Assembly: GCF_005063415.1 (NCBI RefSeq) | Contig: NZ_SUEG01000048.1 | Coordinates: 1 to 36,463, forward strand | Length of the DNA: 36,463 nt | Direction: 5' to 3' | DNA from: Mesorhizobium sp. | GTDB lineage: Bacteria > Pseudomonadota > Alphaproteobacteria > Rhizobiales > Rhizobiaceae | In this document: positions 7,545 through 16,235 of the stretch, one piece after another | Numbering within the stretch: position 1 is the stretch's first letter | Layout of the letters: each line of letters starts with the position of its first letter | Notes under the pieces: model-generated | Seen by the model: the letters and a program-made list of their open reading frames with translations, nothing else | What the model was told of the DNA's origin: nothing | Database searches by the model: none | Made by a program: the position numbers and the translations under genes

Positions 7545-8318
7545 ATGCCATACGTGACCCTGTTCCAGCGATCGAGAAAGCCCCAGGCCGCGGCACGCCA
7601 GCGGCTGGAGGTCGATATACAGGACATGGTCGTCTATGCGATCGGCGACGTGCATGGCTGCTACAACGAACTCCGCGCCCTGGAGCAGAAGATCCTGCTC
7701 GATTCGGCGTCCTTCGAAAGGCGCAAGCTCATCATCATGCTTGGCGACTATGTCGATCGTGGACCTCAGTCGGCGCGTGTGCTCGATCATCTGCTGGCGC
7801 CGCCGCTCCATGGTTTCCAGCGCATCTGCCTTGCCGGTAATCACGAAGTCGTGATGCTGAACTATCTCGACGGGATCATTTCGAGAGAGTCGTGGCTGGC
7901 GATAGGCGGCCTGCAAACGCTGTTTTCCTACGGCGTCGACCCGTCGCGCATGGCCGATCTTTATGGGTCAAGCGAGGAGGTCGACCGGCGCATTCGGGAG
8001 ATCATTCCCGCCGGCCATGTCAGCTTCATGCGCGCGCTGCCGGTCATGGTCTATTCGGCCAAATTCGTGTTCGTTCACGCCGGCATCAGGCCGGGCATAG
8101 AGCTGGCCGCGCAGGACGAGGACGACCTGCTGAATATCCGTTCGGACTTCTTCGAAGCTGCGCATCTTCTCGACCGCTATGTGGTACACGGGCATACCCC
8201 GATCGAGTTTCCGAAGCTCGACGGACGCCGGCTCGGCATAGACACCGGCGCCTTCCAAAGCGGCCGGCTGACCGCAGTCAGGATCGTCGACAGAGGGGCC
8301 CGGCTGATATTTTCCTGA
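7545..8318 (+). CDS. PPP-family serine/threonine protein phosphatase (PssZ/PrpA-like metallophosphatase)
   Basis: A two-metal phosphoesterase with the complete PPP signature: GDVHGCYNEL, GDYVDRGP, GNHEVVM, a FVHAG stretch and VVHGHTPIE, the metal ligands in order over about 230 residues. Start placed at ATG 7545, giving 257 residues; ATG 7626, just before the catalytic core, is the shorter alternative. Bacterial members dephosphorylate Ser/Thr/His/Tyr proteins. In Rhizobium leguminosarum a PPP phosphatase called PssZ lies in the EPS cluster and is needed for EPS production (recalled). The gene converges on exoP, which encodes a tyrosine-kinase-type co-polymerase, making EPS-related dephosphorylation a reasonable inference. 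Ap4A hydrolase activity is another possibility for this fold. Confidence 0.85.
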   Translation: MPYVTLFQRSRKPQAAARQRLEVDIQDMVVYAIGDVHGCYNELRALEQKILLDSASFERRKLIIMLGDYVDRGPQSARVLDHLLAPPLHGFQRICLAGNHEVVMLNYLDGIISRESWLAIGGLQTLFSYGVDPSRMADLYGSSEEVDRRIREIIPAGHVSFMRALPVMVYSAKFVFVHAGIRPGIELAAQDEDDLLNIRSDFFEAAHLLDRYVVHGHTPIEFPKLDGRRLGIDTGAFQSGRLTAVRIVDRGARLIFS

Positions 8319-8336
8319 GCGCGATTGTCGCTCAGG
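8314..8336. terminator. Inverted repeat holding both convergent stop codons (phosphatase and exoP)
   Basis: Perfect 8-bp inverted repeat CCTGAGCG / CGCTCAGG with a 7-nt loop. The phosphatase TGA (8316-8318) is in the left arm and the exoP TGA (8332-8334, minus strand) in the right arm. It probably forms a 3' hairpin on both transcripts. T-tracts are missing, so it is not a canonical intrinsic terminator. Confidence 0.5.
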
Positions 8337-10752
8337 CGGCTGCCTTGGTGCGCGCTTCCGATTTTTCCAGATAGTAGCTCGAATATTTGTCGAAGAATTT
8401 TTCCGAGCCGCCGATCGCGCCATACTTGGCCAGCTTCTTCAGTTCGACCTTGTTCAGCACCGCGCCAATGATCTTCTTGGCGATGTAGGGCTCCGAGCTG
8501 AGCACGGATTGCACCATCGCCCGCGGCGTGCGTCCCCACTCGGTGACCAGCACGAAGCCGTCGACAAGCGGAGCGAAGGCCTTGGCGTCGACGACAGGCC
8601 CGAGCGGCGGCAGATCGACGATGATGTATTCGAAGGTTTCCTTGGCGTTATCGATGAAGCGCCGCATGCCGGCCGAAGACAGAAGCTCGCTGGTATGCGA
8701 AAACTGCCCACGCAGGACAGCCGGGATGATAGCCAGCTTGGTCTGCCGGTCGATCTTGCCGACCGACTGCCATGTCTGCCCGCTCACCACAGCTTCCATC
8801 AGGCCCTGCTCGGCCTCCATACCGAGGCTGCGGCTGAGGCCGGGATTGCGCAGGTCGCCGTCGATCAGCAGCGTTTTCGATCCGTTGACGGCAAGCAGCC
8901 CGGCAAGATTGGCCGCCACCGTCGACTTGCCTTCGCCGGGAAGCACCGAGACCACGCCGATGACCCGGCTGCCCTGGCCCTCCATGACGACGTCGAAGGC
9001 GATCTTTGCGTTGCGCAGCGTCTCGGAGAACATCGATGCCGGTGCGTCGACGGTTACCCGCATCCGCGCACGTTTTTCGGCCGCCGACAATGTTTTGGAG
9101 GGCTGGGATTTGGAGGACTTGGCGGTCTTGGATTCAACGACTTTGACGTCAGGCTGACCGCCATTGCGTTGGTCATCCTTGCCAGCCTTGCCGATGACCG
9201 GGAGATAGCCGAGGAATTTGAGGCCGACACGGTCGCGCACATCCTCGCCGGTCCTGAAGAAGCGTTCCCTGAATTCATTCAGACCACCAACCCCTGCCCC
9301 CATCATTATGCCAAGCGCCAGCGAAAGCCCCAGCACGATGGCCGTTCGCGGGGTTGCGGCCGACTGCGGCATCGTCGCGTCCGAGATGACCCGGATCTTG
9401 CCGACCGGGAAGGATTGCTGCTGGGCGGCCTCCTCATAGCGGTTCAGGAACGTCTGGTAGAGCGTCGACAGCGCCGTCGCCTTCTGGTCCAGCTCACGCA
9501 GCTTGACCTGCGACTGGTTGTCGATGGAGCTCTTGCCAGCCGCCAAGGCGACATTTGCGCGGAGCGCGGTTTCGCGCGCCAGAGCGACCTCGTATTCGTT
9601 GCGGTAGCTTTCGGTCAGTTGCTTCAGCTCGCCGAAAATCTGCGCCGATATGTCGGCCTTTTCCTTGGCGAGCGCGACGGCCTGCGGATGTTGCGGGCCG
9701 AAATTCGCTTCGACGTCCTGCTGCCGCTTGGCGACGGTGAGATAGCGGTTCTTCAGCGTCGTGATGACGGAGCTGCTCGGCTGGTCGTTCGATATCGCTG
9801 CGTCCTTGAACGCATTGTCCGAGCCGCTTTCGACGATCGACTTGTACTGCTGATAGCGGGCGCCGGCACGTGCGGTATCGGCCTGCGCGACGATCAGCTG
9901 GGTGTTGAGATCGGACAATTGCTTGTCGCTGATCAGCTGGCCGTCGTTGACCGCCAATCCATGTTCGGCCCTGAACTTTTCGACCGCCAGTGCAGCCGCC
10001 TGGGAGCTCTCGCGGAGCTCGGTCAGCCGGCCTTGCAGCCAGACCGCCGCCCGCTCGGTCGCGTCGAAGCTGGCATCGAGCTGATCGGCGAGATAGGCGT
10101 CGGCATAGGCCTTGGTGATGGCGGTCGCAAGCGCCGGATCCGTCGCTTGGAAGGAGATGCTGATGACAAAGCTTCGTCCGATCCGCTCGGCGTCGAGTTG
10201 GTTCTGCAGTTTGAAGATTGCGTAGTCGCGGGGCGACGACGATGCGGTGAACGCATCACGCGTCGCAGCATCAAGCTGAGTGACATCGGTTGTGCTAGCG
10301 GCGCGCTTGGGGCGGACAGACTGGATGACACCGCGCACAAAGCTTGCGACCTTCGACAGGGCTGATGTCGGAGGATTCATGAAAGCATCGTTCTGATCGA
10401 GCTTCAACTTATCGACGACTACCCCCGCCAGCCTGGCCGACTGCAAAATTTCGATCTGGCTTAGAACGGCGGAGTCGGTCTGCATGCTGACCGACGCCGC
10501 CGAAATGTCGTCGACGACCTTGTTCAATCCTTCGTCGATCAGCACGCTGCTCGTCGCCACATAGGTAGGAGGCGTGGTCTGCAAATAGAGCACGCCGAGA
10601 AAGAGACCGATGACGGCGCAGGCGGCAACCACTTTCGCCTGCCGCGCGGCCATGCCAAGCAGGCGCTCGATGTCGATGAAGTCTTCGGCGTTTGCCGCAT
10701 TTGAAGCCGGCAATGGCGTCCTCTTGTCGACAGGAAAATTGGCATAGTTCAT
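8332..10752 (-). CDS. exoP: EPS chain-length determinant / polysaccharide co-polymerase with BY-kinase domain (ExoP)
   Basis: Inner-membrane protein controlling polymerisation and export of exopolysaccharide. The 806 residues comprise a Wzz domain with a first membrane segment (about 40-60, VVAACAVIGLFLGVLYL) and a long periplasmic coiled-coil region (about 200-430). The second membrane segment is TAIVLGLSLALGIMMG. A cytoplasmic tyrosine-kinase domain follows, with Walker A GEGKSTVA (near 606), Walker A' LLIDGDLRNP (near 629) and Walker B IIVDLPPL (near 712). The C-terminal tail has only a few tyrosines (KYSSYYLEK). Length is close to S. meliloti ExoP (about 790, recalled). It is the last gene of the block exoL-A-M-O-N-P, the same order as in S. 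meliloti, separated from exoN by 149 nt with a hairpin. Confidence 0.92.
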   Translation of the reverse strand: MNYANFPVDKRTPLPASNAANAEDFIDIERLLGMAARQAKVVAACAVIGLFLGVLYLQTTPPTYVATSSVLIDEGLNKVVDDISAASVSMQTDSAVLSQIEILQSARLAGVVVDKLKLDQNDAFMNPPTSALSKVASFVRGVIQSVRPKRAASTTDVTQLDAATRDAFTASSSPRDYAIFKLQNQLDAERIGRSFVISISFQATDPALATAITKAYADAYLADQLDASFDATERAAVWLQGRLTELRESSQAAALAVEKFRAEHGLAVNDGQLISDKQLSDLNTQLIVAQADTARAGARYQQYKSIVESGSDNAFKDAAISNDQPSSSVITTLKNRYLTVAKRQQDVEANFGPQHPQAVALAKEKADISAQIFGELKQLTESYRNEYEVALARETALRANVALAAGKSSIDNQSQVKLRELDQKATALSTLYQTFLNRYEEAAQQQSFPVGKIRVISDATMPQSAATPRTAIVLGLSLALGIMMGAGVGGLNEFRERFFRTGEDVRDRVGLKFLGYLPVIGKAGKDDQRNGGQPDVKVVESKTAKSSKSQPSKTLSAAEKRARMRVTVDAPASMFSETLRNAKIAFDVVMEGQGSRVIGVVSVLPGEGKSTVAANLAGLLAVNGSKTLLIDGDLRNPGLSRSLGMEAEQGLMEAVVSGQTWQSVGKIDRQTKLAIIPAVLRGQFSHTSELLSSAGMRRFIDNAKETFEYIIVDLPPLGPVVDAKAFAPLVDGFVLVTEWGRTPRAMVQSVLSSEPYIAKKIIGAVLNKVELKKLAKYGAIGGSEKFFDKYSSYYLEKSEARTKAAA

Positions 10753-10822
10753 CTTCGGTCCAATTCTAGTTTGCAGGCGCTACCGCCTCGAAGATCGGGA
10801 CATAGGGTGCAAACCTTGCGCC

Positions 10823-10859
10823 GGACAGTGCGCGTTGCGCGCAGCGCAACGGCCTGTCC
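10823..10859. terminator. Stem-loop in the exoN-exoP gap
   Basis: Outer stem GGACAG (10823-10828) / CTGTCC (10854-10859) encloses an inner perfect stem GTTGCGC (10834-10840) / GCGCAAC (10844-10850) with a 3-nt loop. It lies after the exoN stop and 71 nt before the exoP start. No T-tract follows on either strand, so RNA processing or partial attenuation fits better than intrinsic termination. Confidence 0.45.
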
Positions 10860-10901
10860 TGCGTCATCAGCCGCACCCACAATGCCTCGAAAAAATGGAC
10901 A

Positions 10902-11798
10902 TTATGCGGCTTCTTCCCGACGCTGATGCGACTGGACGAATTCCTGCAGCATCTCGAAGATCGGGCCCTTCATATCCTCTCGCGCCAGCGCGAAAGCGAC
11001 ATTGGCCTGGATGAAGCCCTCTTTCGAACCGCAGTCGAACATGCGGCCGTTGAAAGGCTGGGCAAAGAAGGCCTGCGTCTGTGCGAGGCGCACCATTGCG
11101 TCGGTCAGCTGGATCTCGTTGCCGGCGCCGCGCTGCTGGCTGGCCAGCAGCGAGAATATCTCGGGCTGCAGGATGTAGCGGCCGTTGATGTAGAAGTTCG
11201 ACGGTGCGTTGGCAGGAGCCGGCTTTTCGACCATGGCCGTCACCTCGAAGCCCGTGCCGACATCCGCGCCGCGCCCGACAATGCCGTATTTGCTGGTCTC
11301 GGTCGGATCGCAACGCTCGACGGCGATAACGTTTGCGCCAGTTTGCGCATAAAGATCGGCGACCTCGGCGAGACACCCGCGCCCGCCGAAGGACACCATG
11401 TCCGGCAAAAGCAATGCGAAGGGCTCGTCACCGATGACTTCGCGCGCGCACCAGACGGCATGGCCGAGGCCTTGCGGCGACTGCTGGCGGATGAAGCTCG
11501 TCGCGCCGGCGACGGGAAGCAGGCTTTCAAGCGATTCGAGTTGCGCCTTCTTGCCGCTCTGCTCCAGGGTTCCGATCAGTTCAGGATGCAGGTCGAAATA
11601 GTCCTCGATCACGGCCTTGTTGCGGCCGGTGACGAAGACGATGTGCTCGATGCCGGCCTCGAACGCCTCGTCAACCGCATATTGCACGACAGGCCTGTCG
11701 ACCACTGGCAGCATTTCCTTCGGCATGGACTTGGTCGCCGGCAGGAACCGCGTTCCAAGCCCCGCCACCGGTATGACTGCCTTCCTGACTTTTTTCAT
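10902..11798 (-). CDS. exoN: UTP-glucose-1-phosphate uridylyltransferase (ExoN/GalU)
   Basis: Makes UDP-glucose from UTP and glucose-1-phosphate, the donor for most EPS residues and the substrate of the UDP-glucose dehydrogenase encoded in this cluster. The N-terminal [20 protein letters not shown] is the nucleotidyltransferase signature, and [20 protein letters not shown] and [11 protein letters not shown] are typical GalU stretches. 298 residues, normal length. AGGAA precedes the ATG. It lies 79 nt after exoO and before exoP, the position of exoN in S. meliloti, which argues for exoN rather than a housekeeping galU. Confidence 0.93.
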   Translation of the reverse strand: MKKVRKAVIPVAGLGTRFLPATKSMPKEMLPVVDRPVVQYAVDEAFEAGIEHIVFVTGRNKAVIEDYFDLHPELIGTLEQSGKKAQLESLESLLPVAGATSFIRQQSPQGLGHAVWCAREVIGDEPFALLLPDMVSFGGRGCLAEVADLYAQTGANVIAVERCDPTETSKYGIVGRGADVGTGFEVTAMVEKPAPANAPSNFYINGRYILQPEIFSLLASQQRGAGNEIQLTDAMVRLAQTQAFFAQPFNGRMFDCGSKEGFIQANVAFALAREDMKGPIFEMLQEFVQSHQRREEAA

Positions 11799-11877
11799 TG
11801 CATGTTCCTTCTGAGGAGATCGATTTCAACCTGTCGCAGGCGGCGAAAACTGTCTTCATTCATTCGCCTGCAGCCCT

Positions 11878-12828
11878 TCACCTCCCCGCCACCACGGCAA
11901 ACTGTGCCGCTACCCTTCGCAGCCGGACGGCGATCGGCATGCTCATATGCCGAACCGCCGCCGGATCGCTGAGCGCCGTCCATATCGCCTTGAGCGGAGA
12001 CCGCGCCTTGATGTGCTGGACCAGCGACAGGAATGATACCGCCCGCCGCAGGCTGCGAGCGCGCCTGGCGAAGGCCGCCGCGGCCGCAGCATCCATGGAA
12101 TGGGTCGCGGCGAAGCTGGCATCGGCCCTGCGCATCGCCTCGACGTGGTGAAGTTCGAGCACCCGGGAGATGGAACCGGTGCGAATGTGGTAGATATAGC
12201 CCGTCGTCGGCTCGACCACGCATTTGCCGCCCTTGGCCAGAGCACTGGCCAGGAGGATATAGTCTTCGCCAATGATCAGGCTTTCATCGTAGCGAAGCCC
12301 GTTCTCGTTCAGGAACCGGCGCTGGAAAATCGGCTTGAGATAGCCGAGATTGAACCTCGATTCGAAGAGGACATTGCCGCCGATGTAATCCGCCAGCGAG
12401 ATTTCACCGAGCCCTTCCAGATAGTCGGCCGGGAACATCGTCTCTTCGGCAACGCCATCCTCGCGAACCACCTGCAGATTGTCGACCGCGATTTCGGCGC
12501 CCGCTTTCTCCGCGCGTTCGATCATGGTGCAGAGTCGCCCGGGATAGACCGCGTCGTCGGAATCGAGGACCGCGACCCACCTGCCGCGTGCAAGCTCAAG
12601 GCCGGCATTCCTGGCGCCGCCGGGGCCACGGTTTTGCTCAAGCGCGACAACGCGCACGATGTCTTCGGGGTAGGATCTCGCCAGATCGAGCGTCCGGTCG
12701 CGCGACCTGTCGTCGACGACGATGACCTCGACGCTGACATTGCGCTGCGCGACGGCGCTGGCAATCGCCCGATCGATGGTCGCCTCGGCATTGTAGGCGG
12801 CAATCACGAAGCTCACGTCAGGCTGCAC
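11878..12828 (-). CDS. exoO: GT2 glycosyltransferase, ExoO-like
   Basis: Family 2 glycosyltransferase adding a sugar to the lipid-linked EPS repeat unit at the inner membrane. It has the GT-A fold start VSFVIAAYNAEATIDRAI, the nucleotide-binding VIVVDDRSRDRT, the DXD-type motif LDSDDAVYPGR (near residue 95) and the acceptor-side GEDY. Start chosen at GTG 12828: AAGGGGG lies 5 nt upstream and the coding similarity begins there. The frame stays open to 13266, but that part is antisense-like and lies within exoM in another frame. It overlaps the exoM 3' end by 11 nt, so the two are translationally coupled. 316 residues. Assignment to exoO rests on gene order (A-M-O-N-P) plus family. Confidence 0.85.
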   Translation of the reverse strand: MQPDVSFVIAAYNAEATIDRAIASAVAQRNVSVEVIVVDDRSRDRTLDLARSYPEDIVRVVALEQNRGPGGARNAGLELARGRWVAVLDSDDAVYPGRLCTMIERAEKAGAEIAVDNLQVVREDGVAEETMFPADYLEGLGEISLADYIGGNVLFESRFNLGYLKPIFQRRFLNENGLRYDESLIIGEDYILLASALAKGGKCVVEPTTGYIYHIRTGSISRVLELHHVEAMRRADASFAATHSMDAAAAAAFARRARSLRRAVSFLSLVQHIKARSPLKAIWTALSDPAAVRHMSMPIAVRLRRVAAQFAVVAGR

Positions 12829-13768
12829 GCTTGCCCCCTTGCTGCGGCGAAGACAGGCCGTATTGGCGGATTTCACGAACCCCGACGAGGCCGCTGACGA
12901 CGCCGGCATGCATAATGCCGCGAAGCACGCTGCGGTTCCGGCGTACGGGGTCAATGGCGACCGGAATTGCCGACAAGAAACTGTAGGCGGCCTTTGCCGT
13001 GGCAATGCCGACCTGCTTGAGCCGGGCAAGGCCGTGTGCGTTGCGCCCCAGAAGATGACCGTGCGTCTGCCCGACGCGGAACCGGCGGCGGCCGAGCCAG
13101 TCGAATGCCGCCCTGGCAGGTGGCACCGCTTCGTCGACCCAAGCCTCCGGCGAAAAGGCGATGCGGCCGCCGGCCTTGACCATCTGGTCGAAGAATTCCG
13201 TATCTTCGCCGCCGGTCTGGCCACGTGCCAGGCTGAAGCGCCGGCCGCACAGGCTCTCAGCGCCAATCCTGAGCAGGACGTTGCAGGTGTAGCCGGTGCG
13301 GATCTCGCCGCTCACCCAGACCGGCGAGGTCGAGTGGAAATCGCCTTTGCGCATCCAGTCGGGCGCCTCCGGCTGGTAACGGGCTTGCACCGGCCCGAGC
13401 ACGGCTGCCGCGCCAGTTGCTTCCGCCGTCGCCACCAGTTCGGCAAGCCAGCCGGCGGTGGCCGTCTCGTCGTCGTCGATAAAGGCGACGAAATCCGACG
13501 CGCTGGCATCGAGGCAAGCGTTGCGCGCGATCGAGATGTTGCGGGCCGGGGCGTGCCGGTAGGTCACCGGCAGCTTCAGCTCCCCTGCCAGCTTGGCGAC
13601 CAGCGGTTCGGCCGTCGGCGTATCGTCGTTGTCGGCAATGACGATACCGACATTGTATCCCGCAGGCATATCCATGGCTGCTACGGAGCGAAGCGTGTCG
13701 GCAAGCTCCGGCCGGCGAAACGTGCAGACGCAGATATCGATGCTTCGATTTTTCCTGACCGGGTCCAT
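12818..13768 (-). CDS. exoM: GT2 beta-glucosyltransferase, ExoM-like
   Basis: Family 2 glycosyltransferase, in S. meliloti the enzyme that adds the fourth sugar (glucose) of the succinoglycan repeat (recalled). Starts at ATG 13768, which shares one base with the exoA TGA (TGATG). Residues SIDICVCTFRRPEL open the fold, IVIADNDDTP is the nucleotide loop and FIDDDETATAGW the metal-binding DXD. GGEDTEFFDQM is the characteristic ExoM-type ED motif near the acceptor site. 316 residues, close to ExoM. In-frame codons upstream of 13768 belong to the exoA region and are not part of the gene. Confidence 0.88.
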   Translation of the reverse strand: MDPVRKNRSIDICVCTFRRPELADTLRSVAAMDMPAGYNVGIVIADNDDTPTAEPLVAKLAGELKLPVTYRHAPARNISIARNACLDASASDFVAFIDDDETATAGWLAELVATAEATGAAAVLGPVQARYQPEAPDWMRKGDFHSTSPVWVSGEIRTGYTCNVLLRIGAESLCGRRFSLARGQTGGEDTEFFDQMVKAGGRIAFSPEAWVDEAVPPARAAFDWLGRRRFRVGQTHGHLLGRNAHGLARLKQVGIATAKAAYSFLSAIPVAIDPVRRNRSVLRGIMHAGVVSGLVGVREIRQYGLSSPQQGGKRAA

Positions 13769-14760
13769 CACGCTACCCCGCGCTGCGGTCGCGGTGCGAG
13801 CAGTTGCAGCCAGAAACCGACCGACCAACCGAAATGCATGACCATTGCCGAGACCCCAGCAAGTGCAATGTCGGGTTTGCGCTGACTGAGGGCGGTCCAA
13901 AAGCCGTAGCCGAGGCAGACCGACGCCCATAGCAAAAGCGGCACGGCCGCCAGCCAGTGGACGAAGGAAAAGGCGGCGAGAAGAACCACGGGGAACACCA
14001 GAAGCGGCACCATCTGCCGGATCTTCGGGATCATGCGGTGCTTGAGAACGTTCTTCGCCCGGCCACGGCCATAGCCGAGGTACTGAAAATAGAGGCCCTT
14101 CAGCGAGGAGCGCGGGTAGTAGACCATGTGCGTCTTGCCGGTCATCCAGATGCGGTAACCGGCCTGGCGGAGCCGATAATCGAGCTCGGCATCCTCATTG
14201 TGGCTGAACGTTTCGTCATAGCCGCCGACTGCGGTGAAGGCCGAGATCCGCATCATTGCGTGGTGGCCATGATCGACCCATTCCCCCGCCGAAAGGTGCC
14301 GGTGCTTGGAGCCGCCGGTGCCGAGCCTGGAGTTCTGCGCCGCTGCCGCTGCTTTCTGCACCATGCCGCTGCCACTGGTCAGCATCGAGACGACGACCGA
14401 ATCCGCGTGGGTGGCCTGCGCTTCTTCGACCAGCCGGTCGCAATAATCCGCGGGATAGCCGCCATGCGCGTCGATGCGAATGAGATAGTCGACGCCATCC
14501 CCGAATCTGGCGACGGCGAGATTGATCGCCGCGCTCTGCAAGCGCTTTTCATTGTGGAGCAGGATCACCCGCCGATCTTTTGCGGCGATGTCTGCGACGA
14601 TCGTCCTGGTGCCGTCCGTACTGCCGCCGTCAGCAACGATGATCACGGCGCCCAGCCTCTCGGCCGCAGGGCGGAGCTCTCGAAGCAACGCGCCGATATG
14701 GGCCGCTTCGTTCAGGCACGGAACCACGATCATGCAGGATGGAGTTTCGGTTTGCGTCAT
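13768..14760 (-). CDS. exoA: GT2 beta-glucosyltransferase with C-terminal membrane segments, ExoA-like
   Basis: In S. meliloti ExoA adds the second or third residue of the lipid-linked octasaccharide (recalled). Start at ATG 14760 gives 330 residues, the same length as ExoA. The protein shows MIVVPCLNEAAHIGALL, the loop VADGGSTDGT, the DXD equivalent IRIDAHGGYP and the acceptor motif HNEDAELDYRLRQAGYRI. The last third contains three hydrophobic segments (VPLLVFPVVLLAAFSFV, WLAAVPLLLWASVCLGYGF, ALAGVSAMVMHFGWSVGFWL) that anchor it in the membrane. It is 11 nt downstream of exoL and overlaps exoM by one base. Confidence 0.9.
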   Translation of the reverse strand: MTQTETPSCMIVVPCLNEAAHIGALLRELRPAAERLGAVIIVADGGSTDGTRTIVADIAAKDRRVILLHNEKRLQSAAINLAVARFGDGVDYLIRIDAHGGYPADYCDRLVEEAQATHADSVVVSMLTSGSGMVQKAAAAAQNSRLGTGGSKHRHLSAGEWVDHGHHAMMRISAFTAVGGYDETFSHNEDAELDYRLRQAGYRIWMTGKTHMVYYPRSSLKGLYFQYLGYGRGRAKNVLKHRMIPKIRQMVPLLVFPVVLLAAFSFVHWLAAVPLLLWASVCLGYGFWTALSQRKPDIALAGVSAMVMHFGWSVGFWLQLLAPRPQRGVA

Positions 14761-14771
14761 CGGCAGTCCCT

Positions 14772-15944
14772 CTACGCCAATGCTTCGGCAGCATATGGGC
14801 CGGGCGTCGCCGCCAAGCCGCGCAGTTTTTCGACGAGCGCCCGGCAATCGGCGCGGTCGTGGCTCCAGGTGCGCGGATTGCGGGCGAGAACACGCGCCCT
14901 CAATGTCTCGAACCGATGCTGCTCCATCGTGCCGACGGCAGCTTCAAGCGCCTCGGGCGTGGCTTCTGGCAAAAGAACCCCGATGCCTTGCCGGTCGAGG
15001 AACCGACCGGTTTCGGTGTTGCCCATCGAAATCGGCACGGCTCCGAAGCGGCAGCCTTCATAGAGACGGTTGGGCAGCAGCCATTCGGAGTTCAGGCCCT
15101 GCTCGAAAAAGTCGATGGCCCAGGAAAAGTGAACCTCGCGGTAGATCGCCGCCATATCCTCGGGGTTGCGGTAGGGCCCGCCAAACGACAGCCAGGGTTC
15201 CGATTCAACAAAACCATAGAAATCGGGAAATTCGGACAGCGCCGGCCGGCCCCTGAGGACGATTTCAAAGCGGCCGTCGAGACGGCGCGTAAATTCGGCC
15301 AGAAGCTCCAGGGATCGGCGGCAGCGGAGCGCACCGAACCAGCCGATCCGCCATGGCGGCGCAACGGGATTCTCCGCCGTAATGCGGTCATCCAGCGAAG
15401 CCGCGGCCGGCTCGAAATACTTGTTTTCGAGCAGCTCGACCGGCGCGGCAATCTGTCCGAACGGCTTGAAATAGTTAGCGATGAAGGCCGGAGAGCTCGT
15501 CACCAGAAGCTTCACATCCCTGGCCAGGAAGCGTTCTGCGCCGCGCATCGCCCAGCCCAGCGGATCGTCGCGAAGCAGCAGGCGATGGATGTCCAGACAC
15601 TCGTAGACGATCGGCACTGTTGCCTGGAAGGCCGACCTGGCCCGGCGGGCAAGCGCCAGCATTTCCAGATTGCGCGCGATAATGAGGTCGGGCCGTGGCA
15701 TTGAGCCCAGCTTCGAGCCGGTCGAGACCACCGCCTTCATGATCGCCGCCAGACGCTGGGCGAATCGGCCATCACGAGTCGGGCCGAGATCGATCGGCTG
15801 CAAGCCCTCGACATCAGCAACTGCGCTTGCCGTACGACGAAAGCCCGCCAGCGTAACCTGGGCGCCGCCTGCCTTGAGCATTATGATCCGCCGGCGCACT
15901 GCCGGATCGGAGACGTCGTGTACCAAGTACAAGACATGCAGCAT
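14772..15944 (-). CDS. exoL: EPS glycosyltransferase, ExoL-like
   Basis: 390-residue cytoplasmic GT-B-like glycosyltransferase (ExoL of S. meliloti is about 400). The N-terminus MLHVLYLVHDVSDPAVRRR, the middle LIIARNLEMLALA and VYECLDIHRLLL, and the C-terminal EGCRFGAVPISMGNTETGRFL read like ExoL. It is the first gene of the minus-strand block L-A-M-O-N-P. Upstream lies the two-operator region shared with the divergent pyruvyltransferase gene. The Shine-Dalgarno is poor (GAG 6 nt from the ATG). In S. meliloti exoK precedes exoL; here exoK has moved to another operon. Confidence 0.88.
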   Translation of the reverse strand: MLHVLYLVHDVSDPAVRRRIIMLKAGGAQVTLAGFRRTASAVADVEGLQPIDLGPTRDGRFAQRLAAIMKAVVSTGSKLGSMPRPDLIIARNLEMLALARRARSAFQATVPIVYECLDIHRLLLRDDPLGWAMRGAERFLARDVKLLVTSSPAFIANYFKPFGQIAAPVELLENKYFEPAAASLDDRITAENPVAPPWRIGWFGALRCRRSLELLAEFTRRLDGRFEIVLRGRPALSEFPDFYGFVESEPWLSFGGPYRNPEDMAAIYREVHFSWAIDFFEQGLNSEWLLPNRLYEGCRFGAVPISMGNTETGRFLDRQGIGVLLPEATPEALEAAVGTMEQHRFETLRARVLARNPRTWSHDRADCRALVEKLRGLAATPGPYAAEALA

Positions 15945-15993
15945 GAAAACTCGACCGCTGTTGGCCCGCCCGCGACGATGCTAGTACAGCTCT

Positions 15994-16008
15994 TGCTGCA
16001 TCGCAACA
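15994..16008. promoter_or_regulatory. TGC-N3-GCA operator, copy A (exoL / pyruvyltransferase divergent promoter)
   Basis: TGCTGC-ATC-GCAACA, one mismatch from a perfect TGTTGC-N3-GCAACA palindrome, followed by a T-tract. It ends 49 nt before the exoL ATG. It resembles PhaR/AniA operators (recalled consensus TGC-N3-GCA). An irregular TTGC-N6-GCAA element lies just to its right at 16016-16029. Confidence 0.55.
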
Positions 16009-16043
16009 TTTTTGGTTGCAGCGTAGCAAAGTTCCACATTTTT

Positions 16044-16058
16044 TGTTGCACTGCAAAA
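16044..16058. promoter_or_regulatory. TGC-N3-GCA operator, copy C (exoL / pyruvyltransferase divergent promoter)
   Basis: TGTTGC-ACT-GCAAAA, one mismatch from the palindrome, preceded by ACATTTTT. Its centre is exactly 50 bp from the centre of copy A, close to five helical turns, which would suit cooperative binding or looping over the divergent promoter. Confidence 0.55.
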
Positions 16059-16235
16059 TCGATGGGTTAATCTCGCTCTGCTTGGGCCGCATGGACCGCG
16101 CGTTGGCCTGCCATCGGGCTGCGCGCCAATAATCAAAGACGCGAGGACCATCCTGGCGTGCAGCATTTTCGGCCAACCCGCCCCTCGGCATCCGTCGACC
16201 GAACCGCGGGACTACTCACGAAATGAGGTCATTCC

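Noticed and set aside
8509-10365. 618-codon plus-strand open frame antisense to exoP
   Set aside because: Composition is that of a reverse-complement shadow in GC-rich DNA, with no recognisable domain, and it fully overlaps a gene with complete Wzz and kinase motifs.
16016-16029. TTGC-N6-GCAA element as a full operator copy
   Set aside because: Spacer is 6 instead of 3, so it does not fit the motif; kept only as a note beside copies A and C.
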